A DNA stretch of 64,000 nucleotides from Sphingobacteriales bacterium 46-32. GTDB lineage: Bacteria > Bacteroidota > Bacteroidia > Chitinophagales > Chitinophagaceae. The position numbers and the translations under genes were made by a program. Positions 34,912 to 43,875 of the stretch are shown here, piece after piece. Position 1 is the first letter of the stretch, and each line of letters begins with the position of its first letter. The notes under the pieces are model-generated. The model saw nothing but the letters and a program-made list of their open reading frames with translations, had not been told where the DNA came from and made no database searches. The stretch lies in the NCBI GenBank assembly GCA_001898485.1, contig MKTY01000015.1:1-64000 (forward strand). Reading direction: 5' to 3'.

Positions 34912-37900
34912 ATGCTCGTTGCTCATTACCGTAAATCAACTGTATTTAAGCGGCCATCTGTCATCGGGTGGGTGGTATTTCTTCTTCTTTTTGTGACGGT
35001 GATACTTTTGTCTTATCAGCGCTACTTACTTTTTAAGGAAGCGAGGAAGAGTGTACTGGCAAATGCAGCGCTTAATGCAAGAGACAAATTAAAAAATGTA
35101 CTTGATTTCAGTTCTGTTGCCACCCGAACCCTGGGGTTTATGGTGATACAGGAAGGAGGTAAGACGAATTTTGACACCGTAGCCAGAAAATTGCTTGATA
35201 GTTATAAGTATGTAGATGCGCTGGAACTGGTACAGGGGGGCACTATAACCAATGTGTACCCATTGGCAGAAAATGCTGCCGCAATCGGATATGATATATT
35301 AAGAGATTCACTGGTGAATAAAGAGGCGGAACGTGCAATCAGGGAAAAGAAACTATTCTATGCCGGCCCACTGCCATTGAAACAAGGCTATGTTGGGATC
35401 GTAGGCCGGTTGCCTCTTTTTATTAACGACAAATTTTGGGGTTTTTCGGCCGCAATAGTGAAACTGTCTACATTGATCAGGGCAGCTCAGTTGGATAGCG
35501 GGAGTAATAAGGATTATATTTTCCAGTTATCCAAAGTTAACCCCAATACTGGCGAGGAACAGTTTTTCTTACCGCATGATGGAGCCTGGGGCGAAAGCGA
35601 CTGGGAGTCGGTCGCCATGGCAGAAGGTGACTGGAAGATATATGCACGGTTCGTTAATAACCGGACAGCGGTGGCACTGCTTCCCTTTATGATACTGGGC
35701 TTACTGTTTTCGGTTTTCGGGGGGCTTTTTGCCTGGTATGGTGCTGGACAACCTTACCGGCTGCAACAACTGGTAAGTGAAAAAACAAGGCAACTAAAGG
35801 CCAGCGAAGAACGGTATTTCTCTTTCTTCGAGAAAGCATCCGATGCTATTATTGTTATTAATGCTGCTGGGGTTATAGCAGAGGTGAATAACAGTGTGTG
35901 CAAGCTATTGCAATTTTCCCGGGAGGAATTGGTTGGCAGAAATTTTTCTGCACTGGTCGACCCTCTTCAGGTAGCCGCCGACCCGTTCTATCTGAATTTT
36001 CAACAGCAGGGGAAAGAACTGTTGCAGGAAATTCGATTGGCAAGGAAGGATGGAGGTTTCGTAGAGATTGAACTCAGTGTAAAAAAAATAGATGGTGATC
36101 ACCATCTGGCGATTGGTCGTGATCTGACCGGTTTAAGGGAAGCCCAGAAACAGGTGGCAATAAGCGAATCCACACTGCGGGGGGCATTTGAACATTCTGC
36201 CATAGGTATGGCCCTGGTGAGCTCCGAAGGCAAATGGTTGAAGGTTAATAAGGCGTTATGCCAAATGTTGGGGTATCTGCCGGAAGAAATGGCGGCAATG
36301 AGTTTTAAAGATATTACTCACCCCCAGGATCAGCAGGAAGGGATTCAATTCATGACAGACGCACTGCAAAAAGATGCAGGCAATTATAGGACCGAAAAAA
36401 GGTATATCTGTAAAGGAGGCGCGGTAATATGGGTGAATCTCAACGTATCGGCCGTAAGAGACGGCAACGGACGTCTCCTCTATTTTGTTACGCAGACGGA
36501 AGACATAACAGAAAAAAAGAAAATTGCTGAGCTATTGCAGGTCAGGGAACAGCAACTGCGTTTGTTTATTGAATACAGTCCTGCTGCACTGGCTATGTTT
36601 GATAAAGACATGCGCTATCTGATGGCCAGCAAAAGATGGCTAAGCGACTATGGTCTGGAGGGAAAGCAGGTAATTGGTCGGATACACTACGAGTTGTTTC
36701 CGGATAATCCGCAGCGTTGGCGCGACATTCACCGCCGTTGCATGAATGGCGAAACTGCAAAAAGTGAAGAAGATTTCTATGTGGATGAAAATGGGAAAAC
36801 CATCTGGTTGAGATGGGAGGTTCATCCCTGGCGGCATTACAATGGCGATATTGGGGGCATTATACTGTTCACGGAGGTTATTACGAGATTGAAAGAGGCG
36901 GAAATTAAATTCCGTAACCTGGTTGAGCGATCTCCGGTAGGTGTTTGTATTATTCAGGGCGACAGGTTTGCTTATGTGAATCCGCAGTTTGCTGAAATTT
37001 TTGGATATAGTCAGCAAGAGATGGCTTCCTGTACTCCTGCAGCGAAAGTTTTGGCTGATGAGAGTCGTTATATATTCAGCTACCCGCAGAGCAATTCAAC
37101 TACAGACGATGCACATTTTATGCAGGTGGAGGCGATCGGAGAAAAAAAGGATGGACAACAGATCTTTTTAGAGGTATATGGAACAGTAGCGACCTATGAA
37201 GGACGGCCGGCTTTGATGTGTACACTGATGGATATAACTGAACGAAAAACGGCAGAGTACATGATCAGGGATAGCGAGGAAAAGCGGCGAATGATCATGG
37301 ATGCAGCTTTGGATGCTATCATCGGCATGGATGAGCGGGGGGTGATTGTAGCATGGAACCCGCAGGCGGAGATAGTTTTTGGCTGGAGCGAACAGGAGGT
37401 ATTGGGACAATTGCTGGCAGATAAAATTATACCCGTACAATACAGGGAAAAACACCGGAAAGGAATGGAGCATTACCTGAAAACGGGCGATGGACCAATT
37501 CTTCAGCGCCTGATCGAAGTATCGGCCATCAATAAAATGGGGGAGGAATTTCCTGTTGAGCTGACTATCATTCCCGTGACCCGCCAGAATGAGACAACGT
37601 TTACCGCCTTCCTGCGGGATATTTCTGAAAGAAAAAGAACACAGAATAAATTAAAGGAAAGCGAAGAAAAATTTAGAAATCTGGTTGAGAAAAGTCTGGC
37701 TGGAGTTTATATCCTGCAAGAGGGAAAAGTTGTTTATATCAATCCGGCCCATCAGAGAATCATGGGGTATAGTTTGCAGGAGCTAAAGTCGATGGAAAAC
37801 ATAGAATCGCTCGTACATGAGGCGGATATCCCGCATTTCAGAGCCTACCATCAACCCGGCAGCGATACGGCCGGTCATCAAAATCAGTATGTGCTGAGGG

Positions 37901-38649
37901 CGCTCCGGAAAGACGGAAGATTTGTATACCTTGAAATAGTAACGTCAGAAATCATCTACGAAGGAAGGCCGGCATGGATCGGTACTTTGCTTGATATTAC
38001 CAGCCGGATAGAGGAGGAAATCAGGATCGGCCGGGCGGTTAATGAAGCCCAGGAGAAAGAACGTATGCAGATTGGGATGGAACTACACGACAACGTAAAA
38101 CAGATTATGGCGGCCTCTTTGCTAACCGTAGATTTTGTACGGGGGAACCTATCAGATACAAGGACCGTCACCGAAGCACTTGATAACCTGAAAAAATATA
38201 CAATACAGGCAATTGATGAGTTGAGAAGGTTGTCGCATCGGCTGGCGCCTGCGACAGATGTAAAGGATTCGTTTCGTGATCAGATAGAGTACCTTGTTGC
38301 TACGATGAACACGGACGATGGCTTAAAAACGGAAATACATGTAACAGATCAGGCAAACAATATGCCCACGGAGGTAAGAACTGCATTTTACCGGATAGTT
38401 CAGGAACAATTGAATAATATATCGAAGTATGCAAAAGCCCGCAATGTTTCTATTCGGGTAGAGATAAATAAAAAAGGGTTTACGCTCTTAGTCAGGGATG
38501 ATGGCCAGGGGTTTGATTCCTCATTGCGTAATGACGGCATTGGTCTTACAAATATCCGTCGTCGCGCCTTTGTGTTAGGGGGGATTGCGAAAATCACCTC
38601 CAGACCTGGAAAAGGTTGTCAGATAATGGTATTCGTCCCTGCTGTATAG
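34912..38649 (+). CDS. CHASE - six PAS - NarL-type sensor histidine kinase
   Basis: 1245 residues. Membrane helix about 18-38, periplasmic CHASE domain (about 40-250), second helix about 258-280. Six PAS domains start near 300, 421, 546, 665, 791 and 919. The HisKA_3 dimerisation domain (about 1047-1115) carries the phospho-acceptor His in MELHDNVKQ, and the HATPase domain has VQEQLNNISKYA (N-box) and DDGQGFD (G-box). The cognate regulator should be a LuxR/NarL-type protein, and none is in the window, so this is an orphan kinase. CHASE domains sense small extracellular molecules; the ligand is unknown. Confidence 0.93.
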   Translation: MLVAHYRKSTVFKRPSVIGWVVFLLLFVTVILLSYQRYLLFKEARKSVLANAALNARDKLKNVLDFSSVATRTLGFMVIQEGGKTNFDTVARKLLDSYKYVDALELVQGGTITNVYPLAENAAAIGYDILRDSLVNKEAERAIREKKLFYAGPLPLKQGYVGIVGRLPLFINDKFWGFSAAIVKLSTLIRAAQLDSGSNKDYIFQLSKVNPNTGEEQFFLPHDGAWGESDWESVAMAEGDWKIYARFVNNRTAVALLPFMILGLLFSVFGGLFAWYGAGQPYRLQQLVSEKTRQLKASEERYFSFFEKASDAIIVINAAGVIAEVNNSVCKLLQFSREELVGRNFSALVDPLQVAADPFYLNFQQQGKELLQEIRLARKDGGFVEIELSVKKIDGDHHLAIGRDLTGLREAQKQVAISESTLRGAFEHSAIGMALVSSEGKWLKVNKALCQMLGYLPEEMAAMSFKDITHPQDQQEGIQFMTDALQKDAGNYRTEKRYICKGGAVIWVNLNVSAVRDGNGRLLYFVTQTEDITEKKKIAELLQVREQQLRLFIEYSPAALAMFDKDMRYLMASKRWLSDYGLEGKQVIGRIHYELFPDNPQRWRDIHRRCMNGETAKSEEDFYVDENGKTIWLRWEVHPWRHYNGDIGGIILFTEVITRLKEAEIKFRNLVERSPVGVCIIQGDRFAYVNPQFAEIFGYSQQEMASCTPAAKVLADESRYIFSYPQSNSTTDDAHFMQVEAIGEKKDGQQIFLEVYGTVATYEGRPALMCTLMDITERKTAEYMIRDSEEKRRMIMDAALDAIIGMDERGVIVAWNPQAEIVFGWSEQEVLGQLLADKIIPVQYREKHRKGMEHYLKTGDGPILQRLIEVSAINKMGEEFPVELTIIPVTRQNETTFTAFLRDISERKRTQNKLKESEEKFRNLVEKSLAGVYILQEGKVVYINPAHQRIMGYSLQELKSMENIESLVHEADIPHFRAYHQPGSDTAGHQNQYVLRALRKDGRFVYLEIVTSEIIYEGRPAWIGTLLDITSRIEEEIRIGRAVNEAQEKERMQIGMELHDNVKQIMAASLLTVDFVRGNLSDTRTVTEALDNLKKYTIQAIDELRRLSHRLAPATDVKDSFRDQIEYLVATMNTDDGLKTEIHVTDQANNMPTEVRTAFYRIVQEQLNNISKYAKARNVSIRVEINKKGFTLLVRDDGQGFDSSLRNDGIGLTNIRRRAFVLGGIAKITSRPGKGCQIMVFVPAV

Positions 38650-38871
38650 TTCATACTTAGGTTTCGTAAAATTATTCTGATCAATCAATTCAGTAATAGT
38701 TGACATATTACTCTCATTCAAAGATATTGCTGGAAAAGAGTCTACAGCCCTTTCCGTCTTAAAAGCCAGCAAGAGTTCTGCAAATTTGCGATCATGAGCA
38801 CAATTTTCATCAATCTGAAATAGTCTCAATCAATAGCACAATTAATGATTTTTATGGTCGGCATTTTGCAT

Positions 38872-38913
38872 AAAAAAGACCGGCTATTGTTCAGCGCAAT
38901 AACCGGCCTTTTT
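38872..38913 (-). terminator. Rho-independent terminator of the small lipoprotein gene
   Basis: On the minus strand: A-rich lead, a 12-bp stem (GGCCGGTTATTG with CAATAGCCGGTC, one G-T pair), a 7-nt loop, and a six-T tail. Lies 20 bp after the stop at 38933. A degraded relative is seen at 27866-27900. Confidence 0.85.
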
Positions 38914-38932
38914 ATCATCTTAAGAGATATGC

Positions 38933-39352
38933 TTATTGGGGTATCATTTCACCATAGGCATCATCCGCGGGATCATACCATGTATAACGATCTTTTGTTA
39001 ATAATCTTATAGTATTGGTGTGCGTTACTCCATCTTCGGTAGTGGCTACTCCTGTTTCGTCGTTTACAAACTTCCAGGTACCAGCTTTGTTTAACCCCTG
39101 GTAATCTTTCCGGGTATATGTACCATCCTTATCAAACTTGATCCAATCATTGGTTAGATTGAGTGCATTATAGGGTTTACCTTTCTTATACTGATAGATG
39201 GAATTCGTCGTATTGAATCGTGTAATGTAAAGGTCGTATACCCACGTTTTTGAAGTAAGGATGTCTGTTTTGGAACTGGGTTCATCATTGTCTTTTGTAC
39301 AGGCTGTAAATACGAAAAAAAGTAATAGGGCGGCGATTGAGGATTTCAACAT
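38933..39352 (-). CDS. Small lipocalin-like lipoprotein, unknown function
   Basis: 139 residues. Lipoprotein signal with lipobox V-F-T-A-C (C18). The rest is a beta-strand-rich domain with WVYDLY, GTYTRKDYQG and GTWKF turns, as in Bacteroidota lipocalin-like (DUF5004/DUF4488-type) surface lipoproteins. Ends WYDPADDAYGEMIPQ, and the same ending survives as a relic at 27924. Single gene with its own terminator. Confidence 0.75.
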   Translation of the reverse strand: MLKSSIAALLLFFVFTACTKDNDEPSSKTDILTSKTWVYDLYITRFNTTNSIYQYKKGKPYNALNLTNDWIKFDKDGTYTRKDYQGLNKAGTWKFVNDETGVATTEDGVTHTNTIRLLTKDRYTWYDPADDAYGEMIPQ

Positions 39353-39859
39353 AGTGGCATGTTTTGTTTAATAATGCAAGATACACTAATTATATTGTCT
39401 GAATTAGTAATACGTGGTGAATTTATAGTTTTCTCATAAGAAGTTGATTTTTACCGGCAAAAAGGGATGTTTCGCAGGACATCGCTATTATGGTATAGCG
39501 GGCAAGCGATCGGATGTGGCGGCCTCAATAATGGAACCGTACATATCTAGTCCGGATGTTGTTTTTATTCCTGTTTGTAAATTGTTTTAATACACCAGAA
39601 TCGAGGATATTTCAACCTGGTTGGTGCAAACATCAATTAAGTAAGTGCCGGGAATTAGTGTTATAGATAAATGACCTATACCGTTCCCCTGGTAAACACC
39701 TTCACTTGCTTTGGTATGCAAACCGGGCAAGGCGTTCCTGCTCCGAATCTTCTGGCAATGCTTTTCCAGGGGGTGCGACATGAACCCGTCAAACTGAGTG
39801 CCGGACCTTCCTCGGTCATCTCCGGCAGCCCCCATTTTTAAGGGTATTTCCAAAAAAAA
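39353..39859. other. Intergenic region upstream of the GntR gene, nothing coding recognised
   Basis: About 500 bp between the lipoprotein gene (-) and the GntR promoter. A minus-strand open frame (39587-39976) has poor composition (Cys- and Tyr-rich start) and covers the GntR promoter, so I do not call it. A weak TATCTTGC near 39388-39395 (minus) might serve the lipoprotein gene. Confidence 0.5.
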
Positions 39860-39890
39860 TTTGCTCGTCTGCAAAATCTCAATACATTTG
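39860..39890 (+). promoter_or_regulatory. Full Bacteroidota promoter for the GntR gene
   Basis: -33 TTTG at 39860-39863, 19-bp spacer, -7 TACATTTG at 39883-39890. Both elements and the spacing match the Bacteroidota consensus. Start of transcription would fall around 39896-39899, inside the palindrome that follows. Confidence 0.75.
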
Positions 39891-39913
39891 ATATGTACGT
39901 ACATATAGACATA
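39891..39913. promoter_or_regulatory. Operator-like perfect palindrome before the GntR gene
   Basis: ATATGTACGTACATAT (39891-39906) is a perfect 16-bp palindrome directly after the -7 box, followed by AGACATA. A near copy with the same trailing GACATA sits at the susC promoter (40686-40707). Expected binding site of the GntR-type regulator. Confidence 0.7.
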
Positions 39914-39914
39914 C

Positions 39915-40646
39915 ATGAACGATTTTGAAATAGACCATACCAGCGCCCTGCCCCTGCACGTGCAGGTAGAGGACATTCTGAGAAAGCTGATCGATCAGCC
40001 GGAGTATCAGAATGGTAAACTATTACCCAATGAGGTTCACATGGCTCAACGCCTGGGGATATCGCGAAGTACGGTCAGACAGGCGACCAATAAGTTGGTG
40101 TATGAAAGGCTATTGGTACGTAAGAAAGGGGTGGGGACCAAGGTGGTAAAAAACAATATTATCACCCGGCTTAACAAATGGACCAGCTTTACCCATGAAA
40201 TGGATGAAAAGGGGATGGTCTTTAAGAACTATAGTATTAAAGTGAGTATGGTAGTGCCGGATAAAGAGATTCAGCAGCTGTTTCATATAAAAGAAGGTGT
40301 AAAAGTGCTGCGGATGGAACGGGTGAAAGGGCCAGACTCAGGTCCCGTTGTACACTTTATTTCTTATTTCCATCCCCGCACCGGATTGACCGCCGATGAC
40401 GATTTTTCCAAACCATTGTACGAAACACTGGAGAAAAAACATCATATCGTAGCGGCAGTTTCACGCGAAGGCATCAGTGCTATACTGGCCGATGCCCGGA
40501 TCAGCAAACTGCTGAATGTAAAAGTGGGCGATGCTATCCTGTTCAGAAAACGGGTGGTATTTGACCCGGGAGACAGACCATTTGAATATAACCTGGGGTA
40601 TTACCGGGCCGACCGGTTTACATATACCATAGATATTGCCCGATAG
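39915..40646 (+). CDS. GntR/HutC family transcriptional regulator
   Basis: 243 residues. N-terminal winged helix-turn-helix (about 14-78: PLHVQVEDILRKLI, then LPNEVHMAQRLGISRSTVRQA, and the wing GVGTKVV), C-terminal UTRA ligand-binding domain (about 95-238). UTRA members of this family sense sugars, sugar phosphates or related acids. First gene before the susCD locus. The palindrome at its own promoter and a copy at the susC promoter suggest autoregulation and control of the utilisation genes, with release by a pathway intermediate. Confidence 0.92.
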   Translation: MNDFEIDHTSALPLHVQVEDILRKLIDQPEYQNGKLLPNEVHMAQRLGISRSTVRQATNKLVYERLLVRKKGVGTKVVKNNIITRLNKWTSFTHEMDEKGMVFKNYSIKVSMVVPDKEIQQLFHIKEGVKVLRMERVKGPDSGPVVHFISYFHPRTGLTADDDFSKPLYETLEKKHHIVAAVSREGISAILADARISKLLNVKVGDAILFRKRVVFDPGDRPFEYNLGYYRADRFTYTIDIAR

Positions 40647-40662
40647 GACTGCTGTGCTGCAT

Positions 40663-40708
40663 TTTGCGCACAATCCTGTCGGATAATATGTATGTACATT
40701 CGGACATA
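40663..40708 (+). promoter_or_regulatory. Predicted susC promoter with overlapping GntR operator
   Basis: -33 TTTG at 40663-40666, 20-bp spacer, -7-like TATGTATG at 40687-40694 (one mismatch to TAnnTTTG). The sequence ATATGTATGTACAT...GGACATA (40686-40707) aligns without gaps to the operator before the GntR gene, so the regulator would cover the -7 element. 50 bp upstream of the susC ATG at 40744 (counted from the -7 end). Confidence 0.6.
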
Positions 40709-40743
40709 AAAAAACGATTTTATTAACGATTAATGCTTGCTCA

Positions 40744-43700
40744 ATGAGAAAGTTTGCACTCCTTTTGCGGCTGGTATTGCCAGGACTGGCTCTGTTCCTG
40801 GCAGCCGGTGTGTTAGCACAAGACCCCGCACGTACCATCACAGGTACGGTTCGCAACGCTGATGGTGCCCCGCTGTCTGGCGCTACTGTTGCACTGAAAG
40901 ACGATAAAAATACGGTGACCACAGGAGCCGATGGTAAGTTTAGCATCCCGGCTGTGTCGGGAAAAACAACACTGGTCATCTCTTATGTAGGTTACATCAC
41001 CCGCGAAGTAACGGTAGAGAACGCTCCGATGGAGATCAGGCTGAGCGAAAACCCGGCCGAACTCAGCAACGTAGTGGTAATTGGTTATGGTACCACCCGT
41101 AAAAGTGACCTCACCGGTTCTGTGGTGTCGATCAAGGCAGATGAGTTGAAAGTAATTCCTGCCACCAGCCTCGATCAGCAATTGCAGGGCCGCGCAGCGG
41201 GTGTACAGGTAACCCAGATATCCGGCAAACCCGGAGCTGAAACCTCCATTCGTATCCGCGGTACCAGCTCCATCAATGCCGGCAATGAACCGCTCTATGT
41301 GATCGACGGAATGCTGGTCAATAGTGATGGCGCAGATATGAGCGCAGGCGGTACCCGCGGTCCCCGCATCAGCCCCTTATCCTCTATCAACCCCAGCGAT
41401 GTGGAGTCTATTGAAATCCTTAAGGATGCCTCTGCTACCGCTATCTACGGCGCACGCGGCGCCAATGGCGTAGTACTGATTACTACCAAAAGAGGAAAAG
41501 CCGGAAAAGGCACGATCAACTTCGAAACCTTCCAGGGATGGCAGACCGTGGCTAATAAACTGAAAGTACTCAACGCTGCACAGTATGCCGATTTTGTAAA
41601 TGAAGGCCGCTTAAATGCCGGACAAATCCCTGTTTATGTAAATCCACCCAACCTGGGTAAGGGAACAGACTGGCAGGACGAGTTGTTTCGCACAGCACCC
41701 ATGGCCAACTATCAGCTGTCTTTCTCCGGCGGTACCGATCGTACCAAATACAATATCTCCGGTTCGCTTTTTGACCAGAAAGGAATTATCGAGAGCAGCA
41801 ACTTTAAACGTTATTCTTTCCGCTCCAACCTCGAGCAGAAAGTAAATGATAAGCTCACGGTAGGTGCCACACTTTCCTATTCCCGTCTGGCAAGTAAAGG
41901 CGTACTGACCAACGGTGGCCAGATCGTTCCGGGTGTGGTTACTTCGGCACTGCTGTTTAACCCGGTATTGCCGGTCTATAACTCCAGTGTAAATGGTGGT
42001 TATACATTCGAAAACGATAGGGGTAAAATACTGGGTAATCCCATTGCAGAAGCAAAAGAATATACATCCAACACAGTTTTGTCACGCTTCCTGGGTAATG
42101 CTTTTGCACAGTATTCATTCAATAAAAACTGGATATTCAAAACCACTTTTGGTCTCGATGCCTATACCAACAGCGAAAATAGTTTCGGTCCCAATTTCCT
42201 GAAACGTACTCAGGCCAGCAATGGCGAAGCATCGCTGGGCAGATCTATAGGAAGTACATGGCTCAACGAAAACACCCTTTCCTATAATAATAATTTTGGT
42301 GGCCGCCACCAGGTAAATGCTGTATTGGGATACACTCTTCAGCAATTCCAGAACGAGCAGATGTTTGTATACGCATTCGATTTTCCGGACAACCGTACGG
42401 GGTACCACAATATCGGCTCTGCATTGAATCCGCAGAAACCTTCCAACAGCGAGTCGGAGTGGAGCATGGTCTCTTATCTCGGTCGTGCCAACTATACGCT
42501 CGATGATAAATATCTCTTTACCCTCACGGGTCGTGTAGACGGATCATCCAAATTTGCGGAAGGCAACAAATACGGTTTCTTCCCCTCCGGTGCTTTTGCA
42601 TGGCGTGTGTCGAAAGAGCGCTTTATGGAAAACCTGGAAGCTATCAATGACCTGAAGCTGCGCGCCAGCTATGGTATCATCGGCAACCAGGCCATACCTC
42701 CTTATCAGTCGCTTGCCCTGGTAGGACCGTTTGGCGAAGGGGTATTCAATGCCGGCAATAGCTACGAAGTGTTTACGGGTCGTGAGCCGCTTAGCTATGT
42801 CAACCGTAACCTGAAGTGGGAAACTACCCGCCAGCTTGATCTGGGTATAGACCTGTCAATGCTCCGCAACCGCATCACGTTTACTGCCGATTATTATAAT
42901 AAACGCACCAACGATCTGTTGCTGGCCAGCCCCATTCCACTTACCACAGGGTTTAACTATACATTGCTCAATATCGGTAATATCAACAACTGGGGTGTAG
43001 ACCTCGATCTGCGTACCATCAACCTCAAAGGCCAGCTCGAGTGGACATCATCTGTTAATTTCTCACTCAACCGCAACAAGATTCTGAATCTTAACAGCGA
43101 AACAGATGTGATTCTGCAAAACAGCATCCTGCTGCGCGAAGGAGTATCGATTGGTACATTCTACGGATATCAGTTTGATGGTATTTTCCAGTCAGACGCA
43201 GAAGCGGCCAGCAGCCCCGTACTGGTGGGCCAGGAAGCAGGTGCGCCTAATCCCGCCTCACGTGCAAAGGCCGGCGACCGCCGTTACCGCGATATTAATA
43301 AAGACGGCAAAATCGATGCAAATGACCGCACGATCCTGGGTTCGGCACAACCTAAGTTTACCTGGGGTTTTGGGAATACGCTCTCCTATAAAAACCTTGA
43401 ACTGTCATTTTTCTTCCAGGGATCGCAGGGCAATAAAATGGCTAACCTCAATAACCTCGATCTGCTCAATTTCAACGGACAGCAAAACGTACTGGCAGAA
43501 GCCGGACTGGACAGGTGGACACCCACTAACCCCAGCAATAAATACCCCCGTGCTTTATCAGCCGGCAGCCTGGACGTAGGACTGGTTTCTTCAGCAATTG
43601 TAGAAGATGCTTCTTATATCCGTTTGCGCAACGTAACGCTGGGCTACAACCTGCCGGGTCGTATCATTCGCAAAGCAGGTATGAGCAATCTTCGGTTATA

Positions 43701-43854
43701 TGTCAGCGGTACCAACCTGTTCACCATTACCAAATACTCCGGTTACGATCCTGAGGCCAACACATTCGGTCAAAGTACCACATTGCTGGGGCTTGATCTG
43801 GGAGGATATCCGCAGGCAAGAGTATACCAGGTAGGATTAAGCGCTACATTCTAA
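40744..43854 (+). CDS. susC: SusC/RagA-type TonB-linked outer membrane transporter
   Basis: 1036 residues. Signal peptide (1-25, ending GVLA). Carboxypeptidase-regulatory-like domain (about 29-112: ITGTVRNADGAPLSGATV). TonB-box-like VVVIGYGT (about 116-123), plug domain with the family's RIRGTSS and LYVIDG (about 170-195), then the 22-strand barrel, ending in ...LSATF with a terminal Phe. Imports an oligosaccharide or glycoside across the outer membrane with its SusD lid. First gene of a 13-gene plus-strand run. The plain N-terminus without an STN domain means no FecR/ECF-sigma type of signalling. Confidence 0.96.
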   Translation: MRKFALLLRLVLPGLALFLAAGVLAQDPARTITGTVRNADGAPLSGATVALKDDKNTVTTGADGKFSIPAVSGKTTLVISYVGYITREVTVENAPMEIRLSENPAELSNVVVIGYGTTRKSDLTGSVVSIKADELKVIPATSLDQQLQGRAAGVQVTQISGKPGAETSIRIRGTSSINAGNEPLYVIDGMLVNSDGADMSAGGTRGPRISPLSSINPSDVESIEILKDASATAIYGARGANGVVLITTKRGKAGKGTINFETFQGWQTVANKLKVLNAAQYADFVNEGRLNAGQIPVYVNPPNLGKGTDWQDELFRTAPMANYQLSFSGGTDRTKYNISGSLFDQKGIIESSNFKRYSFRSNLEQKVNDKLTVGATLSYSRLASKGVLTNGGQIVPGVVTSALLFNPVLPVYNSSVNGGYTFENDRGKILGNPIAEAKEYTSNTVLSRFLGNAFAQYSFNKNWIFKTTFGLDAYTNSENSFGPNFLKRTQASNGEASLGRSIGSTWLNENTLSYNNNFGGRHQVNAVLGYTLQQFQNEQMFVYAFDFPDNRTGYHNIGSALNPQKPSNSESEWSMVSYLGRANYTLDDKYLFTLTGRVDGSSKFAEGNKYGFFPSGAFAWRVSKERFMENLEAINDLKLRASYGIIGNQAIPPYQSLALVGPFGEGVFNAGNSYEVFTGREPLSYVNRNLKWETTRQLDLGIDLSMLRNRITFTADYYNKRTNDLLLASPIPLTTGFNYTLLNIGNINNWGVDLDLRTINLKGQLEWTSSVNFSLNRNKILNLNSETDVILQNSILLREGVSIGTFYGYQFDGIFQSDAEAASSPVLVGQEAGAPNPASRAKAGDRRYRDINKDGKIDANDRTILGSAQPKFTWGFGNTLSYKNLELSFFFQGSQGNKMANLNNLDLLNFNGQQNVLAEAGLDRWTPTNPSNKYPRALSAGSLDVGLVSSAIVEDASYIRLRNVTLGYNLPGRIIRKAGMSNLRLYVSGTNLFTITKYSGYDPEANTFGQSTTLLGLDLGGYPQARVYQVGLSATF

Positions 43855-43875
43855 AATTTCAAAAGCTTGTTAGAT

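Noticed and set aside
38575-38829. Minus-strand open frame of 84 codons after the CHASE-PAS kinase
   Set aside because: Overlaps the kinase 3' end, no family resemblance, no start signal.
39587-39976. Minus-strand open frame of 129 codons upstream of the GntR gene
   Set aside because: Covers the GntR promoter, operator and start; composition unlike coding sequence here.
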